A model generated the notes under the pieces. That model made no database searches. It was not told where the DNA came from and saw nothing but the letters and a program-made list of their open reading frames with translations. A stretch of 64,000 nucleotides of DNA, taken from the NCBI RefSeq assembly GCF_003383095.1, contig NZ_PSYW01000002.1, forward strand, positions 806,001-870,000, written 5' to 3'. Source of the DNA: Haloferax sp. Atlit-12N (lineage in GTDB: Archaea > Halobacteriota > Halobacteria > Halobacteriales > Haloferacaceae). Shown piece after piece: positions 34,714 to 43,842 of the stretch (position 1 is the stretch's first letter; each line of letters starts with the position of its first letter). The translations under genes and the position numbers were made by a program.

Positions 34714-36537
34714 ATGTCAGACAGTACTGACCGCTTTAGCGACTTGATCAGCCGGCGCACTTTCGTCGAACTAACCGGGACAACCGGAATCGCAGCCCTT
34801 GCGGGGTGTAGCGGGACTTCCACCGGAGGGGGAACGACTGACGACGGTGGGTCGAACGGGGACACGACCGGGTCCAACGGAGACGAGACTGGTGGTGACG
34901 ATTCCGAGTCGAGTGGGACGTCTGTCCTCGACAAGAAGATGGTCGGTGCCACGAACAACGGCGTCCCGACGAACCTTCACCTGAACCCGGAAGCGACACA
35001 GAACTACGACCCGCGAGCAGGGAACTTCGTCTTCGAACGGTTCGCAGCCTACAACTTTTCGACCGGTGAGTTCGAGTTAGCCGCGCTCGAAGCGTGGTCC
35101 ATCGAGGGGAAGACGGTGACGCTCACGCTCCGAGACGACCTGTCGTGGGATACCGGAGAAGACGTGACCGCGCGCGACGTTCTGACGCAGTTCCGCCTGA
35201 TGAAGAAGATGAACACGTCGCTTTGGGACTTCACCGAGAGCGTCGAGCAGGGTGAAGACGACAAGACCGTCGTTCTCAACCTCAAACGACCGTCCAACCC
35301 GGAGGTCATCAAACACACGCTCGCCAACGGGTCACTCCGACTGTTCGCGTACCATCCGACCTTCGAACAGTTCCTCGACAAAGAAGCCGAGGAGCTCCAG
35401 CAGTTCAAATACGAAGGAGACGTGGTCGCGAGCGGCCCCTTCTCGGTCGCGTCGAAGTCGAAGCAGTCGTGGGAACTCACGAGGAATCCCGAATACTACG
35501 GGGCAGACAACATCAACTTCGCCGGCATCTCGCTTCTCTCGCGGGCAGACAACACCGCACTCCAACAGGGTCTGATGGGCCGCGAACTCGACTTCGTCAC
35601 GAGCCTCTTCGCGCCGCCGAAGATCGTCGGCAACTTCCCCGACTCCGTCGAAGAAGTCACCATCTCCGCGAAATGGGGGTACGGCGTCTTGTTCAATCAC
35701 GACGACCCCGACTTCGGTAAGCGAAACGTCCGGCAGGCGGTCGCTCACGTCATCAACCGCCAGCAGGTCGTTGATAACGCAGGGCCGCGAACGAAAGCGC
35801 CCGCACCGAAGGTTACGGGTATCGCCCCGGACGACCAGGAATCGTGGCTCGGTGACGCGTACGACTCCTTCGAGGGGTACGGCATGGCGGTGTCGCAGAC
35901 GGACAAAGCCGCTGCGCTCCTCCGCGAGGCTGGCTACTCGAAGGAAGACGGCACGTGGACGCACAGCAGCGGTCGAACTCTCGGTGGGACGTACTACACC
36001 CCCGCTGGCTGGACGGACTGGACCACGGCGACGAACACTGTCGTCGACCAGTTGAACGCGTTCGGTTTCGACTTCGAAATCAGCCAGAAGCCGACGGGGG
36101 ATTTCTTCGGCGGCTACACCGAGTCCAACTTCAAGATCGGCGCGTTCTACTGGATGCCCGGTGGCGCCCGGTCGTCGTTCCCGTACTTCCCGCTCCGCTG
36201 GCAGCTCACTAACCCGGACATCGACGGCGGCCACAACTTCCCGGAGGGCGAACAGACCGTCCCCGGGATGGACGGCGGCGAGATGACTATCGACCCACTG
36301 TCGGTGGCACAGGAGATTTCGACCACGCAGGACCGAGCCACGACGGAGGAACTCATCAAGCGCGTCGCGTGGCACCACAACCAGAACCTTCCAATACTGG
36401 GGCTGGTCGCGAAGCTCGAACAGTCGTGGCTCACCACCGACGAGTGGGACATCCCGGCAGAAGGGAGCGACGACCGAGCGATCAAGTGGCCAAGCGAGTG
36501 GCTCCCACGCCAGGGACAGCTCATGGCCGAGCGATAA
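34714..36537 (+). CDS. Family-5 extracellular solute-binding lipoprotein (second peptide-type importer)
   Basis: The start at 34714 (MSDSTDRFSDLISRRTFVE) gives 607 residues, with a Tat RR motif and a lipobox ALAGCSG. A Gly/Thr/Asp linker follows, then family-5 features (TLTLRDDLSWDTGEDVTARDV and FGKRNVRQAVAHVINRQQVV). Family-5 proteins usually bind peptides, but some bind cellobiose or other oligosaccharides, and the neighbouring GH3 beta-glucosidase and TrmB regulator argue for a sugar. It is the first gene of a five-gene operon running to 40803. Confidence 0.9.
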   Translation: MSDSTDRFSDLISRRTFVELTGTTGIAALAGCSGTSTGGGTTDDGGSNGDTTGSNGDETGGDDSESSGTSVLDKKMVGATNNGVPTNLHLNPEATQNYDPRAGNFVFERFAAYNFSTGEFELAALEAWSIEGKTVTLTLRDDLSWDTGEDVTARDVLTQFRLMKKMNTSLWDFTESVEQGEDDKTVVLNLKRPSNPEVIKHTLANGSLRLFAYHPTFEQFLDKEAEELQQFKYEGDVVASGPFSVASKSKQSWELTRNPEYYGADNINFAGISLLSRADNTALQQGLMGRELDFVTSLFAPPKIVGNFPDSVEEVTISAKWGYGVLFNHDDPDFGKRNVRQAVAHVINRQQVVDNAGPRTKAPAPKVTGIAPDDQESWLGDAYDSFEGYGMAVSQTDKAAALLREAGYSKEDGTWTHSSGRTLGGTYYTPAGWTDWTTATNTVVDQLNAFGFDFEISQKPTGDFFGGYTESNFKIGAFYWMPGGARSSFPYFPLRWQLTNPDIDGGHNFPEGEQTVPGMDGGEMTIDPLSVAQEISTTQDRATTEELIKRVAWHHNQNLPILGLVAKLEQSWLTTDEWDIPAEGSDDRAIKWPSEWLPRQGQLMAER

Positions 36538-36558
36538 TCGAAGTGGAGCAACGTAACC

Positions 36559-37563
36559 ATGAGTAACTACTACGTCCGTCGGACGGCCAGGGTGTTCGCG
36601 ACTATCTTCGCGGTCGCGACGCTCACGTTCGGGCTGATTCGCCTCCTTCCGGGCGGCCCCTTCACGCAGTTGCGCGCGCAACTGCTTCGCCAGGGTGTTC
36701 CGGCATCGGAGGTCGACGCCCGGATTTCGAATCTCCAGAACATCAACCCCAACGCGCCGCTCTGGCGGCAGTACCTGGATTACATGGGTGCCGTCGCGCA
36801 GGGGAACTTCGGCGAGTCAATCTCGCTGGGCGAACCGGTGGCACAGGTCATCGCCGAAGCGGTGCCGTGGACGGTGTTCGTCGTCTTGGTGTCGACGATT
36901 CTCATGTTCGCCGTCGGTATCTTCCTCGGGTCGTTACAGGCCTACTGGGAAGGATCGCGGTTCGACAAAGCGTTCAGTGGCCTCTCGATCGGCCTCATGT
37001 CCGTCCCCTTCTACGTCGTCGCCGTCATCTCACTGTACGTCTTCGCGTACCAGTGGGGATGGTTGCCGACGGCGGGAACAGTCGGGACCAACGTCGAGAA
37101 AGAACTGAGCGTCCCGTTCGTGCTCAGCGCACTCGAACACAGTCTCTTGCCCATCTTCTCGTACACGCTGGGTGGGATTGGCGGGCAGGCGTTGGCCATG
37201 CGCGGGAACAGTATCCAGGTGCTCGGTAACGACTACGTCCGGGTCGCGAGGCTCCGCGGACTCGCCGACCGCCGTATCGCGACTCGGTACGTCGCGAGAA
37301 ACGCCATCCTTCCGATGTACACCGGGTTCTTGCTGCTCCTCGGGTTCCGCTTGTCGGGGACCGTCATTCTGGAGCAGATATTCTCGTACACCGGCCTCGG
37401 CTACTACATGTTTGCCGCGCTGAAGGCGAACGACTACCCGCTCATGATGGCAACGTTCCTCGTCATCACCGTCGCGCTCATCGTCGGCGTCTACATCGCC
37501 GACCTGACCTACAGCAAGATCGACCCACGAATCAGTGCCGGAGGTTCTGATGAAGCGTACTGA
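36559..37563 (+). CDS. ABC transporter permease (DppB-like), sugar/peptide importer
   Basis: This 334-residue permease has six helices, an N-terminal ARVFATIFAVATLTFGLIRLLPGGP and the EAA loop VLGNDYVRVARLRGLADRRI. It starts 21 bases after the binding-protein stop. The C-terminus ends VYIADLTYSKIDPRISAGGS. It forms the channel with the next permease, whose reading frame overlaps it by 14 bases. Confidence 0.9.
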   Translation: MSNYYVRRTARVFATIFAVATLTFGLIRLLPGGPFTQLRAQLLRQGVPASEVDARISNLQNINPNAPLWRQYLDYMGAVAQGNFGESISLGEPVAQVIAEAVPWTVFVVLVSTILMFAVGIFLGSLQAYWEGSRFDKAFSGLSIGLMSVPFYVVAVISLYVFAYQWGWLPTAGTVGTNVEKELSVPFVLSALEHSLLPIFSYTLGGIGGQALAMRGNSIQVLGNDYVRVARLRGLADRRIATRYVARNAILPMYTGFLLLLGFRLSGTVILEQIFSYTGLGYYMFAALKANDYPLMMATFLVITVALIVGVYIADLTYSKIDPRISAGGSDEAY

Positions 37564-38611
37564 GAGAGCGGAATCCAGCGCAGCGGAGTCCAGCGCAGTC
37601 GCGACGGACGGTGCCGGTGTCGACTGGCGAGGGTCGGCCTCGTCGTCGGTGACGGTGACGCGCGAGGAGCGACTTCGAGAGTTCTACGAGGAAAACATCT
37701 TGAAACCGATGCTCGTCGCGTGGTCGGACAGCAGAACCCGACTCGGACTGCTCATCATCGGGTTCTACGTGTCGTTGGCGCTCGTGGCCGTCTTCGGTCT
37801 CTGGCGAGAGCCCTCGACGAGTCAGGCCCCGCGGTACCTAACGCTGTTCGAGAACATGCAGTACCCGCTCGGGACGACTGCGTCGGGGACGGACCTCGCC
37901 GCACTCATCATTCACTCGACCCCAGACATCTTGCTGATGGTCACCTCGGGAGGACTCTGGGCGACCGGTATCGCTGTCCTCGTCGGGACCGTCGCTGGGT
38001 ACAAGGGTGGTTCTGTCGGACGCGTGTTGATGTCGGTGTCGGACTTCGTCATGGCCATCCCCGGGCTTCCACTGGTGATGATCCTCGCGATTACGTTCAA
38101 TCCCAAGAACCCGATCCTACTCGGAATCGTCATCAACATCAACTACTGGGCTGGCCTCGGCCGGTCGATCCACTCACAGGTGCTGACGATTCGAGAGAAC
38201 AACTACGTCGAAGCCTCCCGGACGATGGGCGTGAGTACGCCGCGAATCATCCTGAAGGACGTGATTCCGAACATCATGCCGTACGTGACGGTCAACTTCG
38301 TGTTCGCCGCCCGGTACGTCGTGTTCGCATCGATTGGACTGTTCTTCCTCGGCGTGTTGCCGTACTCCGACCAGAACTGGGGCGTCACCCTGAACTTCGC
38401 GTACAATGGTGGTGCCCTGTTCTCTTGGAGTGCCGCACACTGGCTTCTCGTCCCGATGGCCGCGATTATCGGCCTCTCGGTCGGCCTCATCCTCCTCGGA
38501 CAGGGGATGGACCGCGTGTTCAACCCGCGCGTTCGCACTCGGCTGACGGGGGAGTCTGAGTCGACTGCTTCGGCCGACGAGAAAGACACCGGCATGACGG
38601 AGGGACTGTAG
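37550..38611 (+). CDS. ABC transporter permease (DppC-like), sugar/peptide importer
   Basis: The ATG at 37550 overlaps the end of the previous gene by 14 bases; a GTG at 37535 is the alternative. The product has 353 residues, with an unusual ~70-residue polar N-terminus before the first helix and an EAA loop ENNYVEASRTMGVSTPRIILK. The last part contains ASIGLFFLGVLPYSDQNWGV, in the position of DppC-type ALSFLGLG. It pairs with the DppB-like permease. Confidence 0.88.
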   Translation: MKRTERAESSAAESSAVATDGAGVDWRGSASSSVTVTREERLREFYEENILKPMLVAWSDSRTRLGLLIIGFYVSLALVAVFGLWREPSTSQAPRYLTLFENMQYPLGTTASGTDLAALIIHSTPDILLMVTSGGLWATGIAVLVGTVAGYKGGSVGRVLMSVSDFVMAIPGLPLVMILAITFNPKNPILLGIVININYWAGLGRSIHSQVLTIRENNYVEASRTMGVSTPRIILKDVIPNIMPYVTVNFVFAARYVVFASIGLFFLGVLPYSDQNWGVTLNFAYNGGALFSWSAAHWLLVPMAAIIGLSVGLILLGQGMDRVFNPRVRTRLTGESESTASADEKDTGMTEGL

Positions 38612-39700
38612 ATGACTGCCAAACAGCGCGAAACGACGACCTCTACGACAGCTATGACGACAGACGACCCAATCATCGAGATCAACAACGCGGCCGTCAC
38701 GTACGACGGCGGCGAGACGTTCGTGTTGGACCACGTGAGCATGTCTATCGAACGCGGCGAGATTCTCGGCATCGTGGGCGAGAGCGGAAGCGGCAAGTCG
38801 ATGTTCGCCGATTCGATGCTGGATGCCATCCCCGACCCCGGACGACTGTCCGGTGAGATACTCTACCACCGCGACGATGGGACCACAGTCGACGTACTCG
38901 AACTCTCCGACGATGAACTTCGAGAGTTTCGGTGGGAGGAGGTGTCGATGGTCTTCCAGGGCGCGATGAGTTCGTTCAACCCGACGATGAAGATCGGCGG
39001 ACATTTCAGAGAGACGCTGAAGGCCCACGACGCCGACGTTACGTCGGGAATGGAGTTCGCCCGTGAACTCCTCTCAGACCTGTACCTCGACGCGGACCGT
39101 GTGCTGACGTCGTACCCACACGAACTCTCCGGCGGGATGCAACAGCGGGCACTCATCGCCCTGTCGCTCATCCTCGAACCCGAGGTGCTGGTGATGGACG
39201 AACCGACCGCCGCACTCGACCTCCTGATGCAGCGTTCTATCCTGACGCTCCTCGAGGACCTACAGGAGAAGTACGACCTGACGATGGTGTTCATCACGCA
39301 CGACCTGCCGCTGGTCGCCGAACTCGCCGACCGGATGGCCGTCATGTACGCCTTCCAACTCATCGAGGTCGGCGACCGTGAGCAACTCATCGCGAATAGT
39401 GGGCACCCATACACGCGGGCGTTGCTCAATGCGACGCCCGACATCGAAGCACCGCTCGGAGAGATGCGACCAATCGAGGGACAGAGTCCAGCGCCCATCA
39501 ACGTTCCACAGGGGTGTTCGTTCGCACCGCGATGTCCACTCGCCACCGAAGAGTGCCGAGTTGAAGACCCGGCGTCCACGCAACTCGACGACGGCCACGC
39601 CGTTGCCTGTCACTACGCGGAAGACGCACGAGACGAGATTGCGCTGCACTTCGACCGTTCCGAGGAGTCGGTTCCGGTCTCGGGAGGTGGTGGGTCGTGA
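38612..39700 (+). CDS. ABC transporter ATPase (DppD/OppD-like)
   Basis: The 362-residue ATPase has Walker [15 protein letters not shown], signature LSGGMQQRALIAL, Walker B VLVMDEPTAALD and the C-terminal Cys motif GCSFAPRCPLATEECR. Its ATG follows the previous stop without a gap. A second possible start is the ATG at 38654 before TTDDPIIEINNAAVTYD. It works with the next ATPase. Confidence 0.92.
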   Translation: MTAKQRETTTSTTAMTTDDPIIEINNAAVTYDGGETFVLDHVSMSIERGEILGIVGESGSGKSMFADSMLDAIPDPGRLSGEILYHRDDGTTVDVLELSDDELREFRWEEVSMVFQGAMSSFNPTMKIGGHFRETLKAHDADVTSGMEFARELLSDLYLDADRVLTSYPHELSGGMQQRALIALSLILEPEVLVMDEPTAALDLLMQRSILTLLEDLQEKYDLTMVFITHDLPLVAELADRMAVMYAFQLIEVGDREQLIANSGHPYTRALLNATPDIEAPLGEMRPIEGQSPAPINVPQGCSFAPRCPLATEECRVEDPASTQLDDGHAVACHYAEDARDEIALHFDRSEESVPVSGGGGS

Positions 39701-40803
39701 GTCGTGCCGGCGAATCGTCGACTGAGGTCGACCAACGCGACGAGCCACTCATCTCACTCGAAAACGTCGAAGTCCACTTCGAAAAAGACCAAGGGCTGTT
39801 CGACCTCTTCGAGGACCCGGACGTGGTCAAAGCAGTCGATGGCGTCTCGCTCGACATCGAGGAGAACGACGTCCTCGCACTCGTTGGGGAAAGCGGGTGT
39901 GGAAAGACCACACTCGGGAAGACGACCATCGGACTCCAGCGACCGACGGGCGGGACGGTGACCTACAAAGGACAGGACATCTGGGCCGCGAAAGACGGCA
40001 CTGGAGAGATACCGTTCGACGAGATTCGGTCGTCACTCCAGATCATCCATCAGGACCCCGGGAGTTCGCTCAACCCAAACCGGCGGATTCTGAGCATCCT
40101 CGCAGAGCCGATCAAGCTCACTCACCCGGATGTCGGGACCAGCGAACGCCGCGAGCGGATTCACGCGCTTCTCGAACGCGTCGGTATGAACCCCGCAGCG
40201 GACTTCGCGGACCGATATCCACACCAGCTCAGCGGCGGGGAAAAACAGCGCGTGGCGCTCTGTCGCGCCCTTTTGATGAATCCCGACGTCATCCTCGCAG
40301 ACGAGGCGATAAGCGCACTCGACGTCTCCTTACGGGTCGAAATGATGGACCTGATGCTCGATTTGCAGTCGGAGTTCGACACCTCGTTCGTGTTCGTCTC
40401 ACACGACCTCTCGAACGCACGGTACTTCGCAGAACACGGGGACGGGCGAATCGGGGTGATGTATCTCGGGAATCTGGTCGAGGTCGGCCCAGCAGACCAA
40501 CTCATCGGCGACCCCAGTCACCCGTACACGAACGTCCTCCGCTGGGCGACGCCGAACTTGTCCCGACAGTCGGGTGAGGCTGGTGAGCCGCCGATGCGGA
40601 AGATAGACATCCCAGACCCAGTCAACCCACCGAGTGGGTGCCGGTTCCACACGCGCTGTCCCGAAGCCCGTGAGGCATGTCGGGAGGAGTTCCCACAACT
40701 CCAACAGTCAGGCGAGGCCGCTGGCCATCGCGTCGCCTGCTTCAGAGACGACCCGAACCACACCTATTGGGATAGCGACCCGCTGTCGGAGGAGGGTGAC
40801 TGA
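39697..40803 (+). CDS. ABC transporter ATPase (DppF/OppF-like)
   Basis: This 368-residue ATPase starts with GTG, overlapping the previous gene by four bases. It has Walker A GESGCGKTTLGKTT, Q-loop IIHQDPGSSLNPNR, signature LSGGEKQRVALCR and Walker B VILADEAISALD (DEA instead of the usual DEP). The C-terminal Cys motif is SGCRFHTRCPEAREAC. It is the last transporter gene of the operon; the substrate should be that of the lipoprotein at 34714. Confidence 0.92.
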   Translation: MSRAGESSTEVDQRDEPLISLENVEVHFEKDQGLFDLFEDPDVVKAVDGVSLDIEENDVLALVGESGCGKTTLGKTTIGLQRPTGGTVTYKGQDIWAAKDGTGEIPFDEIRSSLQIIHQDPGSSLNPNRRILSILAEPIKLTHPDVGTSERRERIHALLERVGMNPAADFADRYPHQLSGGEKQRVALCRALLMNPDVILADEAISALDVSLRVEMMDLMLDLQSEFDTSFVFVSHDLSNARYFAEHGDGRIGVMYLGNLVEVGPADQLIGDPSHPYTNVLRWATPNLSRQSGEAGEPPMRKIDIPDPVNPPSGCRFHTRCPEAREACREEFPQLQQSGEAAGHRVACFRDDPNHTYWDSDPLSEEGD

Positions 40804-40935
40804 TGTGAATGGGCGGTTGTCGCTTCCGCGTCACCCGTTGGCAACCGGTGCGAGCCCTCCCTCCCATCTCGACTCGAACCTGATCGATATCGGTCGAATC
40901 GAGAGCTTGATAATCAGTGCCAGCCATGACACAAT

Positions 40936-41169
40936 ATGGCACGATTAGAGACAGTTGTCGACGTTATCTGCGACCAGCGTGACCGGTTCCCACTGTTCGT
41001 CGCAATCGGCATCGTGATGGGGCTCCTCCTCGGGTTTTCGCTGTTGTATCTGGAACCGGGAACTGCCGCGTACGCGATCGCGCTCGTCGACATCGGTCTC
41101 GTCGCGGTTACGGTGGTCGGATTCGGCTGCGGCTTTTGGCTCTGTACGAAGCGGTCCGTAGAGGAGTGA
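40936..41169 (+). CDS. Small two-helix membrane protein
   Basis: The 77-residue product starts MARLETVVDVICDQRDRFPL and has two hydrophobic helices (about 19-39 and 45-68), ending KRSVEE. It is 132 bases after the transporter operon and may have its own promoter (the upstream region has few features). It is not recognised; composition is normal for a haloarchaeal membrane protein. Confidence 0.6.
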   Translation: MARLETVVDVICDQRDRFPLFVAIGIVMGLLLGFSLLYLEPGTAAYAIALVDIGLVAVTVVGFGCGFWLCTKRSVEE

Positions 41170-41854
41170 CACAGTACTGGTGACAGCGCTGAAAATCGGT
41201 GGGGAACAGCTAGTCTCACGAGAAGCGTAGCAACTGCGTGACGCCCAACCACTTCTATGTAATAATATAAGAAATCAAGTCATATAGAAATTGCGTCAGA
41301 TTATTCATATTCATCACTGCTCTGTCAACAGGCATGACTCGCCTGGGATAGCAGCGAGGTGGCCAATAAACTCGTCAACTATGCTTGGATTTGACGAGTC
41401 AATATTGGATGTGTTTTGCAATTATGCGGAGCCAGTCACTTCTTGATTCCAACCTGTCCGGACACCAAAAAACCGTTGTGGGTACACTACCCGCTCCGAA
41501 AGTATCGAATTATCACTATAATAGCGTCTCCCTCGCCGTCGACCACCAGTATCGGTCTCGATCCCGAGTTCGTACCCCCTCGAGTGAAAGCCACACAACT
41601 TCCAACAGTGATTGACTATTTGAGCAATATTATAAATCTTAAACTGTCTCGACGGTTGGCTGTCGAGGTCAGTCGAAGACGTTGTGTTCTAGAGAGTGAA
41701 GTTCACAAACAAAATCTGAATTAAATACTAATAAATTTGTTATTCCCTCGCGTTCGGAACGGGCGTGTCACTCAGACGACAACGAACGAGTTGCTCGGTT
41801 CAGTGGGCTATCCTCGTATCGGAACGCGACTCCATCACCGCCTGGGTTGGACCG
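41170..41854. other. AT-rich intergenic region, no supported gene
   Basis: The 685 bases include long AT-rich parts (41250-41320 and 41600-41760). Short frames exist (for example 41416-41724) but have no family-like features and poor codon use. The region lies between the sugar-importer module and the FBPase gene and is a likely site of past insertions. Confidence 0.5.
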
Positions 41855-42724
41855 TCAGCCCAGTCGCGCTTCCAGCGACTCGACGAGCGAGTCGTTGCCG
41901 ACGTAGACCGGGACGCGGTCGTGGATGCCGTCGGGCGTTCCCGAAAGGAGCGACTGCTCGCCATCGGACGACCGCCCGCCGGCGCACTCGATGATGTAGC
42001 CGATGGGGAAGCCCTCGAACTGCTGTCGAAGTTTCCCGCTCGGCGCGTCAGTCTGGGCGGGGTACGCGAAGATGCCGCCGTAGTGGAGAATCTGGTTCAC
42101 GTCGCCGATCATCGACCCGCCGTAGCGGAGTTTCATTCCCTCGGTGCGTTCGGTCTCGCGGGCGAACGTCTCGAACTCGTCGAACCAGTGGTTGGCCCGG
42201 CCGCCGAAACTGAAGATGGCGGGGTCGTCGGGGAGCGTCAACTCCTCGCGGAGCGGGCGCTTGATACCCGATTCGAGGATGTACTCGCTGACGACGCCGT
42301 CGCGGGCGGCCACGAGCGTCGTCACCGGACCGTAGAGGATGTAGCCCGCGGCGAGCAGGTTCTCGCCGCCCGTGGGGAGCGGTTCGTCGTAGATGCTGTA
42401 GAGCGTCCCCATGACGTTGTTCGGTTTCAGGTTCGTCGACCCGTCGAGCGGGTCGAGCGCGACGGACACGCCCTCGCCGATGTCGATGACCTCGGCGCGC
42501 TCCTCGCTGGCGTACTGGCCGACGCCGTCGAGGGGACGGAGTCGCTTCAACAGCAGTTCGTCGGCGTAGGTGTCGGCTTCCAACTGGCGCTCGCCGCTCG
42601 GGTTCGTGCCCTCCTCGTAGACGCGTCGACCGGGCAGTCCCGCTCGAATCGACGGCGCGGCCGCACAGAGCGTCTCGACGACGGCGTCGACCACGTCGTC
42701 CTCCCGACTCGATGGGTCTGTCAT
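41855..42724 (-). CDS. fbp: Fructose-1,6-bisphosphatase, class I
   Basis: The start at 42724 (MTDPSSREDDVVDAVVETL) gives 289 residues. The metal site motif DPLDGSTNLKPNN, the earlier ERAEVID, and the C-terminal PSGKLRQQFEGFPIGYIIECAGG (sugar-phosphate site) match class I FBPases of haloarchaea. It removes the 1-phosphate of fructose-1,6-bisphosphate in gluconeogenesis. It stands alone, 411 bases from a small rightward gene. Glycerol kinase nearby feeds the same gluconeogenic route. Confidence 0.93.
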   Translation of the reverse strand: MTDPSSREDDVVDAVVETLCAAAPSIRAGLPGRRVYEEGTNPSGERQLEADTYADELLLKRLRPLDGVGQYASEERAEVIDIGEGVSVALDPLDGSTNLKPNNVMGTLYSIYDEPLPTGGENLLAAGYILYGPVTTLVAARDGVVSEYILESGIKRPLREELTLPDDPAIFSFGGRANHWFDEFETFARETERTEGMKLRYGGSMIGDVNQILHYGGIFAYPAQTDAPSGKLRQQFEGFPIGYIIECAGGRSSDGEQSLLSGTPDGIHDRVPVYVGNDSLVESLEARLG

Positions 42725-43135
42725 GCGTTCGATACACCCTGCGGAGTCGGGGCTGCGCCGAGGCGATTCGACGGGACGCCGACGGGCGGCGCGCGGACGG
42801 GCGTCGGGGTGGTCGTCATCACCTACAGATACCGTGGACGGAGTATAGTTCTGTCCCCGCGCGTAAGCGTTGCACCGCGCCGACGACGGAGTAGGCGGCA
42901 GGTTTTCGACTCGGGCGCTGTTGAAGTCCTCCGCTGGGGGAGGTTGGACTCGTGCTGAATACAGCGTGTGAGTCGGGTATCGGTTCAGCACTCGATGTGG
43001 GACAGAGCAAATCGCTACGTACACCCTCTATATTCAGCATACCTCACTACTCAATCCTTAATCATTTCAACAAGTCCAGAATCTCACAATCGGATATGCG
43101 AAAAACCAAACATCGCTTCCCTGTACCATCAGTTA
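42725..43135. other. Intergenic region upstream of FBPase
   Basis: The interval holds the promoter of the FBPase gene on the minus strand and a low-GC part (43020-43100). No gene with support was seen. Confidence 0.4.
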
Positions 43136-43336
43136 ATGGGCGAGTCAAAAGACGCGGACACGAGGCCAAAAATATCAGTTGCAGTTGTAGATAAGACGCA
43201 CGCGAACGAGATCCCGGACAATATTGACTCTGAACTATATACGACAACAAGGCCTGAGTCATCGTTGGTTGAGTTTGCGGCTGACCCTGATGGGGAACTA
43301 GCAGAGGCACTCAGGCGAAACGGATTCGACGTCTGA
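43136..43336 (+). CDS. Hypothetical small protein, 66 residues
   Basis: The ATG at 43136 opens a frame MGESKDADTRPKISVAVVDK... that ends ALRRNGFDV. The composition is acidic and soluble, as expected for a haloarchaeal protein, and the codon use is ordinary. The longer frame upstream is AT-rich and unlikely to be coding. It is not recognised and may be a remnant. Confidence 0.4.
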   Translation: MGESKDADTRPKISVAVVDKTHANEIPDNIDSELYTTTRPESSLVEFAADPDGELAEALRRNGFDV

Positions 43337-43509
43337 GTTAATCCACTCGCACGCGCTACTGAACGGTTGGTTCAGCGTCGATACGATGGAATGAAGGCTC
43401 CGTGAGAGATTACACCCTCTGTCTGTTGCACACTCCTTCTGACAGAACTTGACCGGTCATCGGTTGAAACTGGCAGCGTAGTAGTGCACCAGCGCCGGGT
43501 CAAGGAACA

Positions 43510-43788
43510 TCAGGCACTCGTTAGAGAGAACAGATAGAGAAACATCATAATCGAACTTCCAAACGTCAATGCCCCGTACAGCGGCAGAGACTTCCACGAC
43601 GAGGTTCGGCTAAACCAATTCGACACGAGAGTTCCGACTGCTGACAGTCCCAGAAGGCCATACACGATTGGCATTCCTTCCATCGAGAGATAGCCACCAA
43701 TAACCTCCACAGCGATCGTTGTAGAAAGGAGTCCACAACAGACAGCGAGGATGCCAGCGGTGGCCCGTCGCGTAATCGTCAATCCCAT
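43510..43788 (-). CDS. Small three-helix membrane protein
   Basis: The start at 43788 (MGLTITRRATAGILAVCCG) gives 92 residues with three hydrophobic helices (about 9-30, 40-54 and 67-90). An ATG five codons upstream is possible. It is convergent with the hypothetical gene at 43136 and downstream of the Cdc6-like gene. Function is unknown. Confidence 0.55.
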   Translation of the reverse strand: MGLTITRRATAGILAVCCGLLSTTIAVEVIGGYLSMEGMPIVYGLLGLSAVGTLVSNWFSRTSSWKSLPLYGALTFGSSIMMFLYLFSLTSA

Positions 43789-43842
43789 ACGAAGTTGTGA
43801 CAATTTTCTATAATAAATTTGTTGTCGCTCAGTGGAACCAGA

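Noticed and set aside
41416..41724. Possible gene or transposase remnant in the AT-rich gap
   Set aside because: No motif recognised and codon use unlike the genome; kept only as intergenic region.
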